From positions 1,086,001-1,150,000 of the forward strand of contig NZ_OY762276.1 of assembly GCF_963665445.1 (NCBI RefSeq): a DNA stretch of 64,000 nucleotides, in the 5' to 3' direction. Made by a program: the position numbers and the translations under genes. Shown one piece after another: positions 25,859 through 34,146 of the stretch. This stretch comes from an uncultured Desulfobulbus sp. GTDB taxonomy: Bacteria; Desulfobacterota; Desulfobulbia; Desulfobulbales; Desulfobulbaceae. Each line of letters opens with the position of its first letter. The first letter of the stretch is position 1. A model generated the notes under the pieces. It was not told the DNA's origin. It ran no database searches and saw nothing but the letters and a program-made list of their open reading frames with translations.

Positions 25859-25996
25859 TTATCTGCCAACCGTGCGCATCAGCATGACCAGGCCAAAAAT
25901 GATGAGCGCCAAGCCGAGGATTCCGCCGACGGCGGTAAGCATGTCGGTCCGGACGCCATCAAAAAAAGTTGATTCGATTAAGGGGGTCCATTCCAT
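25859..25996 (-). CDS. 45-residue coat-like protein
   Basis: MEWTPLIESTFFDGVRTDML followed by a hydrophobic core (about 21-38) and a basic end (MRTVGR). It has the same layout as the 47-residue protein 40 bp downstream, so the pair may be a duplicated coat gene or a major/minor pair. Its start lies inside the end of the 95-residue gene (19-bp overlap). Confidence 0.65.
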   Translation of the reverse strand: MEWTPLIESTFFDGVRTDMLTAVGGILGLALIIFGLVMLMRTVGR

Positions 25997-26265
25997 GATC
26001 TATTCTCCACGATTGGAAAGAGGACGTTGCCAATCTGCCGGGCCTGCTCGTGATTGATGATGCCTTGATCAACGCTTTGACAAAGAGCCTGGCCGATTTC
26101 GCTGTAAGTCAGGGAGTATGATTGTCGGAGGTCCCCGGCTTCGTGGGCAAATCCAGGAAACCACGCTCCTTGCCAGTTCAGCCCGGCACCGGCAGACGCC
26201 GGAAGCCGGGCAGCCCTGCCAAGGTCCGGGGATATCCCAAGATCCGCATGGTGAGGACACGTCAT
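25978..26265 (-). CDS. 95-residue prophage protein of unknown function
   Basis: The start at 26265 overlaps the stop of the ssDNA-binding gene by 4 bp. The C-terminal half is helical and polar (LTYSEIGQALCQSVDQGIIN, HEQARQIGNVLF). No membrane span, no cysteines in zinc pattern. It is the last gene before the coat genes. Unrecognised. Confidence 0.5.
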   Translation of the reverse strand: MTCPHHADLGISPDLGRAARLPASAGAGLNWQGAWFPGFAHEAGDLRQSYSLTYSEIGQALCQSVDQGIINHEQARQIGNVLFPIVENRSWNGPP

Positions 26266-26594
26266 TGCATCAGCCAGAGATCGTGGGTGAATCTCCGGAT
26301 TTTGGAAACAACGCCGGTTCGTTCGTCCACCTGCTCCACCAGATAGGACCGGCAACGGACCTCGGTTTTGATGTTGTTGACGATGTCGCCTTGTTTGCCG
26401 AAACGGATATTTGAGGTAACGGCCCACTGTGGCGGGTTGGTGTACTCGTCCGGGGCTTTACCTTTGATCAGGGTATTGAAGATGGGGAGGTTGTCCCGGC
26501 TGACGGCGACCTGGTCGGAGGACTCGATACGGCCAGAGATCGGGAAAAAGGGGCTGTTGTTTCCTGCGCTGATGGTGTCTTTCTCGTTGGGCAT
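26262..26594 (-). CDS. Probable phage ssDNA-binding protein (pV-like)
   Basis: This 110-residue, beta-rich, cytoplasmic protein (FFPISGRIESSDQVAVSRDN, VRCRSYLVEQVDERTGVV) has the size and place of the inovirus ssDNA-binding protein, which coats the packaged strand and lies just upstream of the coat genes. Similarity is to DUF1293-type phage proteins by pattern only. Confidence 0.5.
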   Translation of the reverse strand: MPNEKDTISAGNNSPFFPISGRIESSDQVAVSRDNLPIFNTLIKGKAPDEYTNPPQWAVTSNIRFGKQGDIVNNIKTEVRCRSYLVEQVDERTGVVSKIRRFTHDLWLMQ

Positions 26595-26640
26595 GATGGT
26601 TACTCCTGGTTTTTGATTGGATTTTTGGGTGGTTGGTGGT

Positions 26641-26874
26641 CTATATTTTTGAGTGCAGAAGTGTTTCTTGTGGCTTATGTGAATGCAGCGGGATGCGCAT
26701 GGTTTTCCGCCCCGGTGTGCTGGTGAAGCAGTGCCAGCACTGGAGATAGTCTTGGTAGTGGCCGTCTGAGGTTTCCACGGTGGTCACTTCAAGTGGCCTG
26801 CCGCAGAGGTGGCAGGTAATCTCTGAGGTGTTGGGGCAGCCTGTGGGTTTCATTGGGTAGTCAATCCTTGGCAA
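26641..26874 (-). CDS. Small zinc-finger protein
   Basis: 77 residues with CHLCGRP and, after about 20 residues, LQCWHCF, giving two CxxC pairs for one zinc ion. It is in the leftward prophage operon, 46 bp ahead of the ssDNA-binding gene. Likely a small regulator; family not recognised. Confidence 0.55.
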   Translation of the reverse strand: MPRIDYPMKPTGCPNTSEITCHLCGRPLEVTTVETSDGHYQDYLQCWHCFTSTPGRKTMRIPLHSHKPQETLLHSKI

Positions 26875-26878
26875 ATAA

Positions 26879-27079
26879 CTATTCAGGACAAGCCACTATT
26901 CCTGGGTATTTTTTGAACATGACATTTATTAAGTCCTGACATTGTTTTGAAATCTCAGGTTCATTTGTCCGCATTTTCAATTTATGCAGAACGTCAAATG
27001 CTTCACGAACTGTCACCGGAAGGTTTGAAGGATGCTGAGAAACATGAAATAAGTGTTTGTAACAATCTGAAGATTTCAT
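26879..27079 (-). CDS. 66-residue helical prophage protein
   Basis: Starts MKSSDCYKHLFHVSQHPS; the rest is helical and charged (REAFDVLHKLKMRTNEPEIS). It overlaps the preceding zinc-ribbon gene by 4 bp and ends 4 bp before the next gene starts. Unrecognised. Confidence 0.5.
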   Translation of the reverse strand: MKSSDCYKHLFHVSQHPSNLPVTVREAFDVLHKLKMRTNEPEISKQCQDLINVMFKKYPGIVACPE

Positions 27080-27291
27080 TGAGGGATCACCTCGAAAAGG
27101 CGGAATTCAGTCACAGGAACAAAAGCGAATTCGGAACCACAGTCAGGGCAAGAGTAGACGAACTGGGTGCCTCTGTTCGTTGGCTGGAGGCCAACAGGCT
27201 CAAGAAGGTTTTGGCACTTGGGGCAGATATCGACGGTAATTGAACCGGGGATGGGGCTGAGCTTCTTAATCGAGGCTTTGGTTGTTTGCAT
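27076..27291 (-). CDS. 71-residue zinc-ribbon protein, first gene of the prophage operon
   Basis: Has CPKC and CPDC about 30 residues apart (residues about 23-56), a zinc-ribbon layout. The start at 27291 was preferred because the sequence before it overlaps the operator-like palindromes. It is the first gene of the long leftward operon and faces the CI-like repressor gene. Confidence 0.55.
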   Translation of the reverse strand: MQTTKASIKKLSPIPGSITVDICPKCQNLLEPVGLQPTNRGTQFVYSCPDCGSEFAFVPVTEFRLFEVIPQ

Positions 27292-27337
27292 GGTCGGTTC
27301 CTGGTAGCTGTGTAGGGGTGTTGTGTAAAATAAATCA

Positions 27338-27370
27338 GTTCTATATCGAGAACTATATTCTATAATAGAA
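27338..27370. promoter_or_regulatory. Two operator-like palindromes before the repressor gene
   Basis: GTTCTATATCGAGAAC (27338-27353) and TTCTATAATAGAA (27358-27370) share TTCT...AGAA half sites. The second is a perfect palindrome around one base. They lie in the 82-bp gap between the divergent repressor (27374) and structural operon (27291), the normal place for phage repressor operators. Confidence 0.6.
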
Positions 27371-27373
27371 ACC

Positions 27374-27832
27374 ATGCCAAGAAAAAAGTTGCATAAAATG
27401 AACTCTTATTCGTTTGCGGAGTGCTGGGAGAGAATTCTGCAAAAAACGTCTATCGAAAATTATGCGCAATTAGCTGAAATAATAGGAATTTCTAAATCGA
27501 ACATCACGAAGAGAAAAGATGAAAATCTATTCCCTGTTGAGTGGGCGTTTTTAGTGGCGGAGAATTTTGGGTTAACAACTGAATGGATATTAAAGGGAAA
27601 GGAAGTTCAAAAAAATGAACTTCGGGGGAAAGGAAGGAAATTCGAAATTTTTAATGATGCGGAAGAATGGCTTGATGAACAAATCAGGGAAAATCCGAAT
27701 CGCAAAGCATGGTTTGAGCTTCATTTTTTAGATTCGTTTCCAGGATTTAAGGAATGGAGAGAAAAACGTGATGCGGCCTTACTTGAAGGTACAGGTTTCA
27801 AAAAACAGGCTAATGGGGGGGGAGGGATATGA
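27374..27832 (+). CDS. CI-like phage repressor (helix-turn-helix)
   Basis: This 152-residue protein's first 75 residues match the bacteriophage CI helix-turn-helix domain (SFAECWERILQKTSIENYAQLAEIIGISKS in two parts, then WAFLVAENFGLTTEWILKG). The C-terminal part is Glu/Arg-rich and lacks a LexA-type peptidase. It is the only rightward gene of the prophage and faces the structural operon across two palindromes. ATG 27374 directly abuts the operator; ATG 27398 is an alternative start. AT-rich compared with host genes. Confidence 0.8.
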   Translation: MPRKKLHKMNSYSFAECWERILQKTSIENYAQLAEIIGISKSNITKRKDENLFPVEWAFLVAENFGLTTEWILKGKEVQKNELRGKGRKFEIFNDAEEWLDEQIRENPNRKAWFELHFLDSFPGFKEWREKRDAALLEGTGFKKQANGGGGI

Positions 27833-28065
27833 AAATTTTTGAGAGGCGAGATTGCCTGGAGACGAGGCAATATAATACGGGGTGTATTTAGGGAATATGA
27901 ATGGATCGAGGTTTAGAGATCTTCTATTTTGAGTGGTTCAAACACAGGTGCAGATTAATTGGAAGTATACGTAACAAAACCTGTTTTCTCTATTTATATT
28001 AGGCAATTGCCTGATATTAGTTTCTCTTTTGGCTCCCGAGAAGTCAAGCATTTTCCGAGAGGGAG

Positions 28066-28136
28066 CCACGCCAAGGGCCGGGTGCGAGAATGGGCCCCTA
28101 CTTATTGCTCGTCGGAGCACCCGGCCCTTGGCGTGG
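28066..28136. repeat. 20-bp perfect inverted repeat beside the recombinase gene
   Basis: The arms 28066-28085 and 28117-28136 are perfectly complementary over 20 bp (CCACGCCAAGGGCCGGGTGC and complement) with a 31-nt loop. A second, nested 7-bp pair (GGCTCCC 28031-28037, GGGAGCC 28061-28067) overlaps the left arm. The right arm ends 4 bp before the recombinase stop codon. It could be a recombination site or a strong terminator; no T-run follows on the minus strand. Confidence 0.85.
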
Positions 28137-28140
28137 CGGG

Positions 28141-29043
28141 TTAATTCTCCGCATTCTCTGCGGGTGTGCTTTTGCTTTTTTCTATTATTCTGTCAACGGC
28201 CCTATAATAATCACGCTGTGCTTTCATATTGGAAAGATGACAATACCTCATGGTCGTTTTGATTCTTGTATGGCCGAGCAAATATTGAATGGTGACCAAA
28301 TCTGCATCAGCATTGAGGAGTTGGGTTGCCATGGTATGCCGCAATTGGTGGCAGGAAACGGCTATCCCACTTTTCTTTGAATAGTACTCAATTCGTTTTT
28401 GGATGCCTCGAACCGATATGGGCTTTCCTTTAAGGGGGCCTTTCTCAACTAAAAAGACTTTCTGTTCATTCGTGTGAAACCTTATCCGCAAATACGCTGC
28501 CAGTGCGTCTGTGGCATCGTTGCTGATAAAAACGACCCTGTCCTTACCTCCTTTACCCGATTTGACCAGGATCCGGTTTCGTTGATAATCAATGGCATCG
28601 AGTGTGAGATCTGCCACCTCTTCAACTCTAAGGCCACAACGTAACATAAGCATAAATATTGCCTGATCCCGACTTCTGGTGACCACCTCAAAAAATCGCG
28701 GAATATCAACGTCCCTCAAATGCCGGGGTAACGGCTTGGCAACCCGTAGCAATAAACCTTTACCAACTGGATTATCCACCTTTATCTCTCCTTCGTCCTT
28801 CAGGAATTCGTAAAACATCCTGATAACGACAAGGTGTCCATTGATAGTCTGGGCAGAAATTTGATGTTGTAGTAGAAAATCGATATACCATTTTACATTC
28901 TCCCGTCTTGCTGCCTCGAGAGGAACCGGGAGCCATGCGAAGAACCTTTGCAGCCTATGCAGATAATTTTTTACGGTGTGAGGTGAATAATTTTTTCTCT
29001 TCAAATACCGCCTGTAATTGAGTACTGATTCTGTGAGATGCAT
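28141..29043 (-). CDS. Tyrosine recombinase (second of the pair)
   Basis: This 300-residue XerC/D-size recombinase has a SAM-like core-binding domain (about 3-85) and a catalytic domain with RCGLRVEEVADL (Arg), SCHQLRHTMATQL (His-x-x-Arg), LLGHTRIKTTMRYCH (His/Trp position and Tyr nucleophile). It lacks the extra alpha-helix insertion of integron integrases. ATG 29043 follows AAAGGAGGG. It overlaps the upstream recombinase gene by 89 bp, so the two are probably coupled and act together. Confidence 0.9.
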   Translation of the reverse strand: MHLTESVLNYRRYLKRKNYSPHTVKNYLHRLQRFFAWLPVPLEAARRENVKWYIDFLLQHQISAQTINGHLVVIRMFYEFLKDEGEIKVDNPVGKGLLLRVAKPLPRHLRDVDIPRFFEVVTRSRDQAIFMLMLRCGLRVEEVADLTLDAIDYQRNRILVKSGKGGKDRVVFISNDATDALAAYLRIRFHTNEQKVFLVEKGPLKGKPISVRGIQKRIEYYSKKSGIAVSCHQLRHTMATQLLNADADLVTIQYLLGHTRIKTTMRYCHLSNMKAQRDYYRAVDRIIEKSKSTPAENAEN

Positions 29044-30151
29044 TTTGCCCTCCTTTTTCAATAACGGTCATAGCACGGAGATATTCATTTTCACGTGTAG
29101 CATCTGATAGCCTTGCATAGCGTAAGGTCATTTCGATTGATTGGTGACCAAGGATTTGTTGTAAGACCTCTATCCGTAATCCGGCGTTGAGCATGTCTGT
29201 GGCAAAAGTGTGGCGCAGGCAATGGAAGCTGTACCCATAGTGGGATAAATCGGCCCTTTTGAGAATTTGAACAAATGCCTTTCTCGCTGCCGCATATGAT
29301 ATTTTCTCATTTCGCGGACTGTAGAAAAGATAGTCCTTTTGCAGGTCCCTTCTTTTCAGCCATTCGCGAAGGGCAGAGTCAGCATCTGAGCTGAAGTAAA
29401 CCACACGACCCTGGTCATTTTTTTCTGCCAGGTAAATCAAGATCTTCCTTTCCGGGAGAACGATGTCTGAGATTTTCACATTGAGCAATTCGCCAATTCT
29501 CAGGCCTGTCCGCAGTAAAAGAAGGACCAAGGCGTGATTTCGAGGGTTGCCGGTGGCTGAAAGCAAAAGGTCGACATGTTCCGACGGAATAGCTCTGGGT
29601 AAAGAGTCAGGTGGCTTCAGTCGAATCTTTTTAGATAGAACTGCCAGTGGAAGAATCTTTCGTTCAACCAGGAAGATAAGAAACGTGTACACACTTCTTA
29701 AATTGCATATTACCGAGTTTGCCTTCAACCCACGATCCTGCCCATGCTCGACGAAGGCACAGATATCTTGACGGGTAACGCTGAAAATATTGGCACCTGT
29801 TTTGTCCAAGAACTGCAGGAAGGATAAGACTACATAGGCGGCCTGTTTTATGGTGAAAATCGAGTTGTTTTTACGATATTTTTCTCGAAGATAGGTCACG
29901 GCGAGGTCAGCTCCGATCAGACCAGTACCTGTGAGCCGAGAACAAAGATGATCGACTTCTTGATGTTTTTTGCTGGTGCATCCGTCAGGTGGTGACCAGT
30001 CTGATTGAGGTGGAGAGCTTGGAGGGGATCTTAGGAATCTTGCTTCGTCTGGGGCGTCTAAAGGAAAATTGACGGAGCTGTATTTTTCCTGCAGAACAGC
30101 GGCCCACTCGCTGGAGTGATAATTGGCAGGTATCCAATGTTGTTCGGCCAT
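28955..30151 (-). CDS. Tyrosine recombinase (first of the pair)
   Basis: This 398-residue protein has an N-terminal extension of about 85 residues that is Pro/Ser-rich, then a SAM-like domain (about 90-180) and a catalytic domain with RTGLRIGELLNV, SFHCLRHTFATDML and ILGHQSIEMTLRYARL with Tyr nucleophile. All catalytic residues appear present. Its first ATG follows a CCTCC-complement (GGAGG) site on the minus strand. It is 28 residues or more longer than XerC/D because of the extension, which may give target specificity or partner contacts. Confidence 0.9.
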   Translation of the reverse strand: MAEQHWIPANYHSSEWAAVLQEKYSSVNFPLDAPDEARFLRSPPSSPPQSDWSPPDGCTSKKHQEVDHLCSRLTGTGLIGADLAVTYLREKYRKNNSIFTIKQAAYVVLSFLQFLDKTGANIFSVTRQDICAFVEHGQDRGLKANSVICNLRSVYTFLIFLVERKILPLAVLSKKIRLKPPDSLPRAIPSEHVDLLLSATGNPRNHALVLLLLRTGLRIGELLNVKISDIVLPERKILIYLAEKNDQGRVVYFSSDADSALREWLKRRDLQKDYLFYSPRNEKISYAAARKAFVQILKRADLSHYGYSFHCLRHTFATDMLNAGLRIEVLQQILGHQSIEMTLRYARLSDATRENEYLRAMTVIEKGGQNASHRISTQLQAVFEEKKLFTSHRKKLSA

Positions 30152-30237
30152 GATAACCTCCTTTTTCTTTTGTAGAAAAAACAGGTTGTTATTGACCGAA
30201 TTATACCATTTATCCGGCTGCTATTTTGTTACGTATA

Positions 30238-31016
30238 AATTGGAACTATCGTGACTCGGAGAATCAGAGATTTACAGCTATGGCACAACCTGTAAGACCG
30301 ACTTCACTCAAGTGAGCAAAAATGGGTAATATGATTATTGGTGGTGTTACCCAGAAGAACGGTCACGCAATCTTGTTTTGATCGTCAGGGTATATATTTG
30401 ATTTTTTTGATATATTTTGCATAAAACAAGACTGGCCACACCGTAAACTGTCCGTTGAGGGCGCTCCGGTCAGTCTTCCGGATAATTACTTGTTCAACAG
30501 GAATTTATCCGCTAACTATTGAAAAATATGTGGAAATGTGCTACCCGCTGCGCTGTGTGCGGCTGGATAGCAAGTTTGCTGATACAGACCGCTCACAGCG
30601 CAGTGGGGAATGGCTTGTATCTACATTTTTTACTTATCAAAACGCCGCAAACTCGGATGAACCAAAAGATTCAACGGACTTCGCTGGCGCTCCGCCGGTG
30701 ATCTTTGTCGTTGAGCATGTAGAAAAACCTCAGGAGTTGAAAAATATACGTATTTTTAAAGCCACAAAACCATTCGGCGTGGCTCGAAAATCGATCTGAG
30801 GATGAATTTCGAAGCCAATATTTTCGATAACTTTGTGACGTAGGGTTTTTCTACAGACTCGTTGAGGCTGTAGGAAAACCTTGAAATCTGGTAAAATCGT
30901 GGCAACTTTTGCGATTTCATCAGGGAGGGGGAAGATGACGCAAATGTTTATCCTGCGGCAAATTATCCTCAATCCATTGATATGGATTAACGAATTTAAG
31001 GAATTTTTGTGCTTTG
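30238..31016. other. Non-coding region with a long hairpin
   Basis: About 780 bp between the two-recombinase unit and the cyclase gene. No credible gene was found. It holds GGTTTTTCTACAG (30844-30856) pairing with CTGTAGGAAAACC (30868-30880) around an 11-nt loop, with one wobble pair, and a partial echo (TGTAGAAAAACCTC) near 30717. The region looks like decayed mobile DNA. Confidence 0.5.
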
Positions 31017-33944
31017 ATGATTCGCATCTTTAAAATAATTCTGGCTCTCTCCTTGATAGGTATTGCCGTCACTGTTCATGCAACGGAAAACCAAAAGGCG
31101 TTGACGCCTGAGGAAAAAGCGTACATTCAGGAAAAAAAGCAGATAACCATTGGTGTTATTGATAACGAGCCCCCCTATTCATTTTACTCCCAGGGAAGAA
31201 TTAACGGGTTCTCCATTGACCTGCTTCATCTTTTGGAACAAAAGTCAGGACTGAAATTTAACTATGTTCTAGGCAGCTGGTCCAATGTTTTTTCGTCTTT
31301 TAAAAAAGGGGAACTGGATGTCATCGATCAGATCTCCTTTACCGAGGACCGTAGCAAATGGATGCTCTTCACCCCGGCTTATCACATTAAAAAGCTTGTC
31401 CTGTTCATGAGGACCGGGGAAATCCCCTCCCCCTTTTCGGGGTTGAAAAGCCTTAAGGGGAAAAGGGTCGGTATCATAAAAGATATTTATTACGCCGATG
31501 CCATCCGCTTGAAAGATTTGGTCGAGGTTCACGAGTATGACGATTATATCTCACTTATGAAGGCCCTTTCCTTTGGCTGGATAGATGCGGTGGTGTCCAG
31601 CGAATTAACCGGACATTTCATCGCCCGGGACAATAACCTCACCGGGTTGGGAGTGGCCGGGCCCTTTAAAATAGAAGGGGGCACAGAGGAGGACTACCGG
31701 CTGGGCGTTTCTCAAAAGGAACCCCGGCTCCATTCGATTCTGGCCAAATTGTTGAAGACGATCCCAAAGGAAACACTTACGGCTCTGACCCTCAAGTGGA
31801 GCCAATATCCCTATCTAAACAATGATGATTCCAAGCTTTTTTTGACCGATGGGGAAAAGGCTTTTATTCGAGATCACCCGATTGTATCCATGGGGATGCT
31901 GGCAGATTTTTCACCCTTCAGCTTTACCAGCCAGGGCCGCCAGGCTGGCTATACCGCGTCCCTTCTGGATATCATTTCCGAAAAGACCGGAATAAAATTT
32001 TCCTATGTTGTGGATGACTGGTCCAAAGTGCTTTATCTTTTTAAAACCGGCCAGTTGGAAGCCCTTGCCAACATTTCCTATACCAAAGAACGGACAAAAT
32101 TTACCCGGTATACGGAGGCCTATCACGCCATTCCAACAGTGGTTTTTGTGAGAAACGAGTTTAGAGACTACAAAGATGTCAACAGCTTGAGAGGCCTTTC
32201 TGTGGGCATTACCACAGATGTCTTTTATAAAGAGGCGCTATCCACAGTTGTCGGCCCCCATTTGCGTGAATATGACAATCACTCCGCCATGATGAAGGCC
32301 TTATCCTTTGGGGATCTGGACGCTGTGGTCTCTCCGCTTAATACCGGAAACCACTATATCCGAAAGCTTGGGCTGGTTAATCTGGTGGTTGCCGGAGAGC
32401 TAGACTTTGAAGGGGTGCCGCCTGAAGATCTACGTTTCGGTGTCCGGCCGGACCTGGCCCCTCTGGACAGCATTCTTAATAAGGCCTTAAGATCCCTGTC
32501 CGCCGCAGACTGGCAGATGCTTGAAAACACCTGGCTTTCTCCCAAAACCGGGAGCTTTTCAGATTACATGCTCAGGTTTTCGGAAAAAGAGCTGGCCTAT
32601 CTGAAAAAAAAGAAAAAACTGGTTCTTTGCGTGCTCTCCGACCGGCTGCCCTTTGGAAAGGTCGGCAACGACGGCCGTTACACAGGGATCAGTGCTGATT
32701 TGATGGCGCTTTTGGGCAAGAAGCTTCCCATCTCCATAATCGTGGAGAAGTGCGATTCTTGGGCGGATTTGTTCCGGTTGATCAGGCAGAAGAAGTGCGA
32801 TTTTTGTATGGACGTCATGAAAACAGATGAAACGCAGCAGTACATGGATTTTACCAGCCCCTATCTTACCGTCCCCAATGTTATCGCCACCTCTGTTAAT
32901 GCGCCCTTTATTGACGACGTTGGGAAATTTTTGGATCGTCCCATGGGGGTCATCAGGGCATCACCTGTTTATGAAAGGCTTAAATCCGCCTATCCCAGCA
33001 TGTCCCTCGTTGCGGTGGACAATGATCAGGAAGGTATCGCAAAGCTACAGAGAGGAGAGTTGTTTGGCTTTATCGAAACCATGACCAGTATCGGTTATCA
33101 TTTGCGGCAGGAGAAAATCGTGGATGTCAAGATTGCAGGTAAAATGCCCATGGACTGGCAGCCCTGTATCGGCACCCGGAGTGACGAGCCTCTGTTGGGG
33201 GCAATTTTTCAAAAACTTATTATGTCCTTGTCTGACCAGGAAAAGTCCCGGATTCTGGATCAATGGCTCAGCGTAAAGGTGGAGCAAAAATTTGACTATT
33301 CTCCCTTCTGGAAGATCCTGGGAATACTTTCCGTCATGGTGCTCATTTCCTTGTTCTGGATACAGAAAGTACGCAAACTCAACCAAAAGCTGGTCGAGGC
33401 AAACAACGCCTTAGAGGAGTTGAGCAGTACTGACGGGTTGACCGGTCTTTTTAACCGGCGGACATTTGACGAGCAATTCCGGCGGATGTTTGACATATGC
33501 AAGCGCAGCGCCATCCACTTTTCGGTTGTCATCCTCGACATTGACCATTTCAAGAGCATCAACGACACCTATGGCCATCCTGCCGGAGATAAATGCCTAA
33601 AACGATTTGGCAGAATCCTTATGGAGCGGTTCCAGCGGCGTTCAGATATCGTGTGCCGGATCGGCGGTGAGGAGTTCGCCATTATATGCATGGGCAAGGA
33701 CGCCCTAAAGATCGCCGCCTATACTGATGATCTGCGCGGATATATGCAAGACAGCCATATCACCCATGGTGACCGGAAGATTAACTTCACCATTAGTGCT
33801 GGAATTTATTTTAATATTCCCCGGGAAGACACCATTGCTGAGCAATGCTTGAACATGGCGGACCAGGCCCTTTATGAGGCCAAGAACAACGGGCGGAACC
33901 GGGTGGTGGTTTCTGAGGTCACGGCATCTGCAAACATTGCTTAA
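31017..33944 (+). CDS. Diguanylate cyclase with three tandem periplasmic binding domains
   Basis: This 975-residue protein has a signal peptide (about 1-24), then three consecutive SBP_bac_3 (amino-acid binding) domains at about 35-275, 285-515 and 540-770. The first two have the ITIGVIDNEPPYSF / VSMGMLADFSPFSF openings and FTEDRSKWMLFTPAY / YTKERTKFTRYTEAY motifs. A membrane helix lies at about 780-800, followed by a short coiled segment and a GGDEF domain (about 810-970) with intact GGEEF. It should sense small solutes in the periplasm and make c-di-GMP. Lower GC than host genes upstream. Confidence 0.9.
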   Translation: MIRIFKIILALSLIGIAVTVHATENQKALTPEEKAYIQEKKQITIGVIDNEPPYSFYSQGRINGFSIDLLHLLEQKSGLKFNYVLGSWSNVFSSFKKGELDVIDQISFTEDRSKWMLFTPAYHIKKLVLFMRTGEIPSPFSGLKSLKGKRVGIIKDIYYADAIRLKDLVEVHEYDDYISLMKALSFGWIDAVVSSELTGHFIARDNNLTGLGVAGPFKIEGGTEEDYRLGVSQKEPRLHSILAKLLKTIPKETLTALTLKWSQYPYLNNDDSKLFLTDGEKAFIRDHPIVSMGMLADFSPFSFTSQGRQAGYTASLLDIISEKTGIKFSYVVDDWSKVLYLFKTGQLEALANISYTKERTKFTRYTEAYHAIPTVVFVRNEFRDYKDVNSLRGLSVGITTDVFYKEALSTVVGPHLREYDNHSAMMKALSFGDLDAVVSPLNTGNHYIRKLGLVNLVVAGELDFEGVPPEDLRFGVRPDLAPLDSILNKALRSLSAADWQMLENTWLSPKTGSFSDYMLRFSEKELAYLKKKKKLVLCVLSDRLPFGKVGNDGRYTGISADLMALLGKKLPISIIVEKCDSWADLFRLIRQKKCDFCMDVMKTDETQQYMDFTSPYLTVPNVIATSVNAPFIDDVGKFLDRPMGVIRASPVYERLKSAYPSMSLVAVDNDQEGIAKLQRGELFGFIETMTSIGYHLRQEKIVDVKIAGKMPMDWQPCIGTRSDEPLLGAIFQKLIMSLSDQEKSRILDQWLSVKVEQKFDYSPFWKILGILSVMVLISLFWIQKVRKLNQKLVEANNALEELSSTDGLTGLFNRRTFDEQFRRMFDICKRSAIHFSVVILDIDHFKSINDTYGHPAGDKCLKRFGRILMERFQRRSDIVCRIGGEEFAIICMGKDALKIAAYTDDLRGYMQDSHITHGDRKINFTISAGIYFNIPREDTIAEQCLNMADQALYEAKNNGRNRVVVSEVTASANIA

Positions 33945-34146
33945 AAATGCCGGGAGGTATTCATGGCCGCATTTGTCACACCGGACCCTGGCAAACCCCA
34001 TATGGAGATCACCGCAGTCCAGGTATTTAAAATTACGGTCATGAAATTGCGTAAGAAATGATCTTGGTGTTGATTTGCAATTTGGCTTGATAGAGATAGG
34101 AAAAATCCATTACGACAGTAACACAGCAAAATAATACAACATAAAT

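Larger units (their letters stand above)
15511..27832. mobile_element. Integrated filamentous phage (inovirus) prophage
   Basis: The block between the tRNA-Glu 3' end and the CI-like repressor holds the full inovirus gene plan on the minus strand. Reading right to left: small zinc-ribbon genes, ssDNA-binding protein, small coat proteins with a terminator, adsorption protein, pVI-like protein, Zot ATPase, secretin-N lipoprotein, PAPS-reductase-like gene, replication initiator, regulators, integrase. Many genes overlap by ATGA. Length (about 12 kb) is slightly above the usual 6-10 kb. The left boundary is in the tRNA. The right boundary is uncertain; the only tRNA-Glu arm copy found is at 37391, beyond other inserted elements. 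Confidence 0.85.
27966..30237. mobile_element. Two-recombinase mobile unit with terminal inverted repeats
   Basis: TATACGTAACAAAA (27966-27979) at the left is repeated as its exact complement at 30224-30237. Outside these 14-bp ends lies the 8-bp direct repeat AATTGGAA (27957-27964 and 30238-30245). The 2,272-bp interior holds only two overlapping leftward tyrosine recombinase genes and, next to the left end, a 20-bp perfect inverted repeat. The layout recalls recombinase-in-trio elements but with two genes. Confidence 0.75.

Noticed and set aside
28141..30151. Integron integrase for the nearby cassettes
   Set aside because: Neither recombinase shows the extra helix region specific to IntI, both lie in an element with its own ends, and no attI is visible.
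30455..30799. 114-codon open frame
   Set aside because: No ribosome site, odd composition and no recognisable family; the region looks like decayed repeats.
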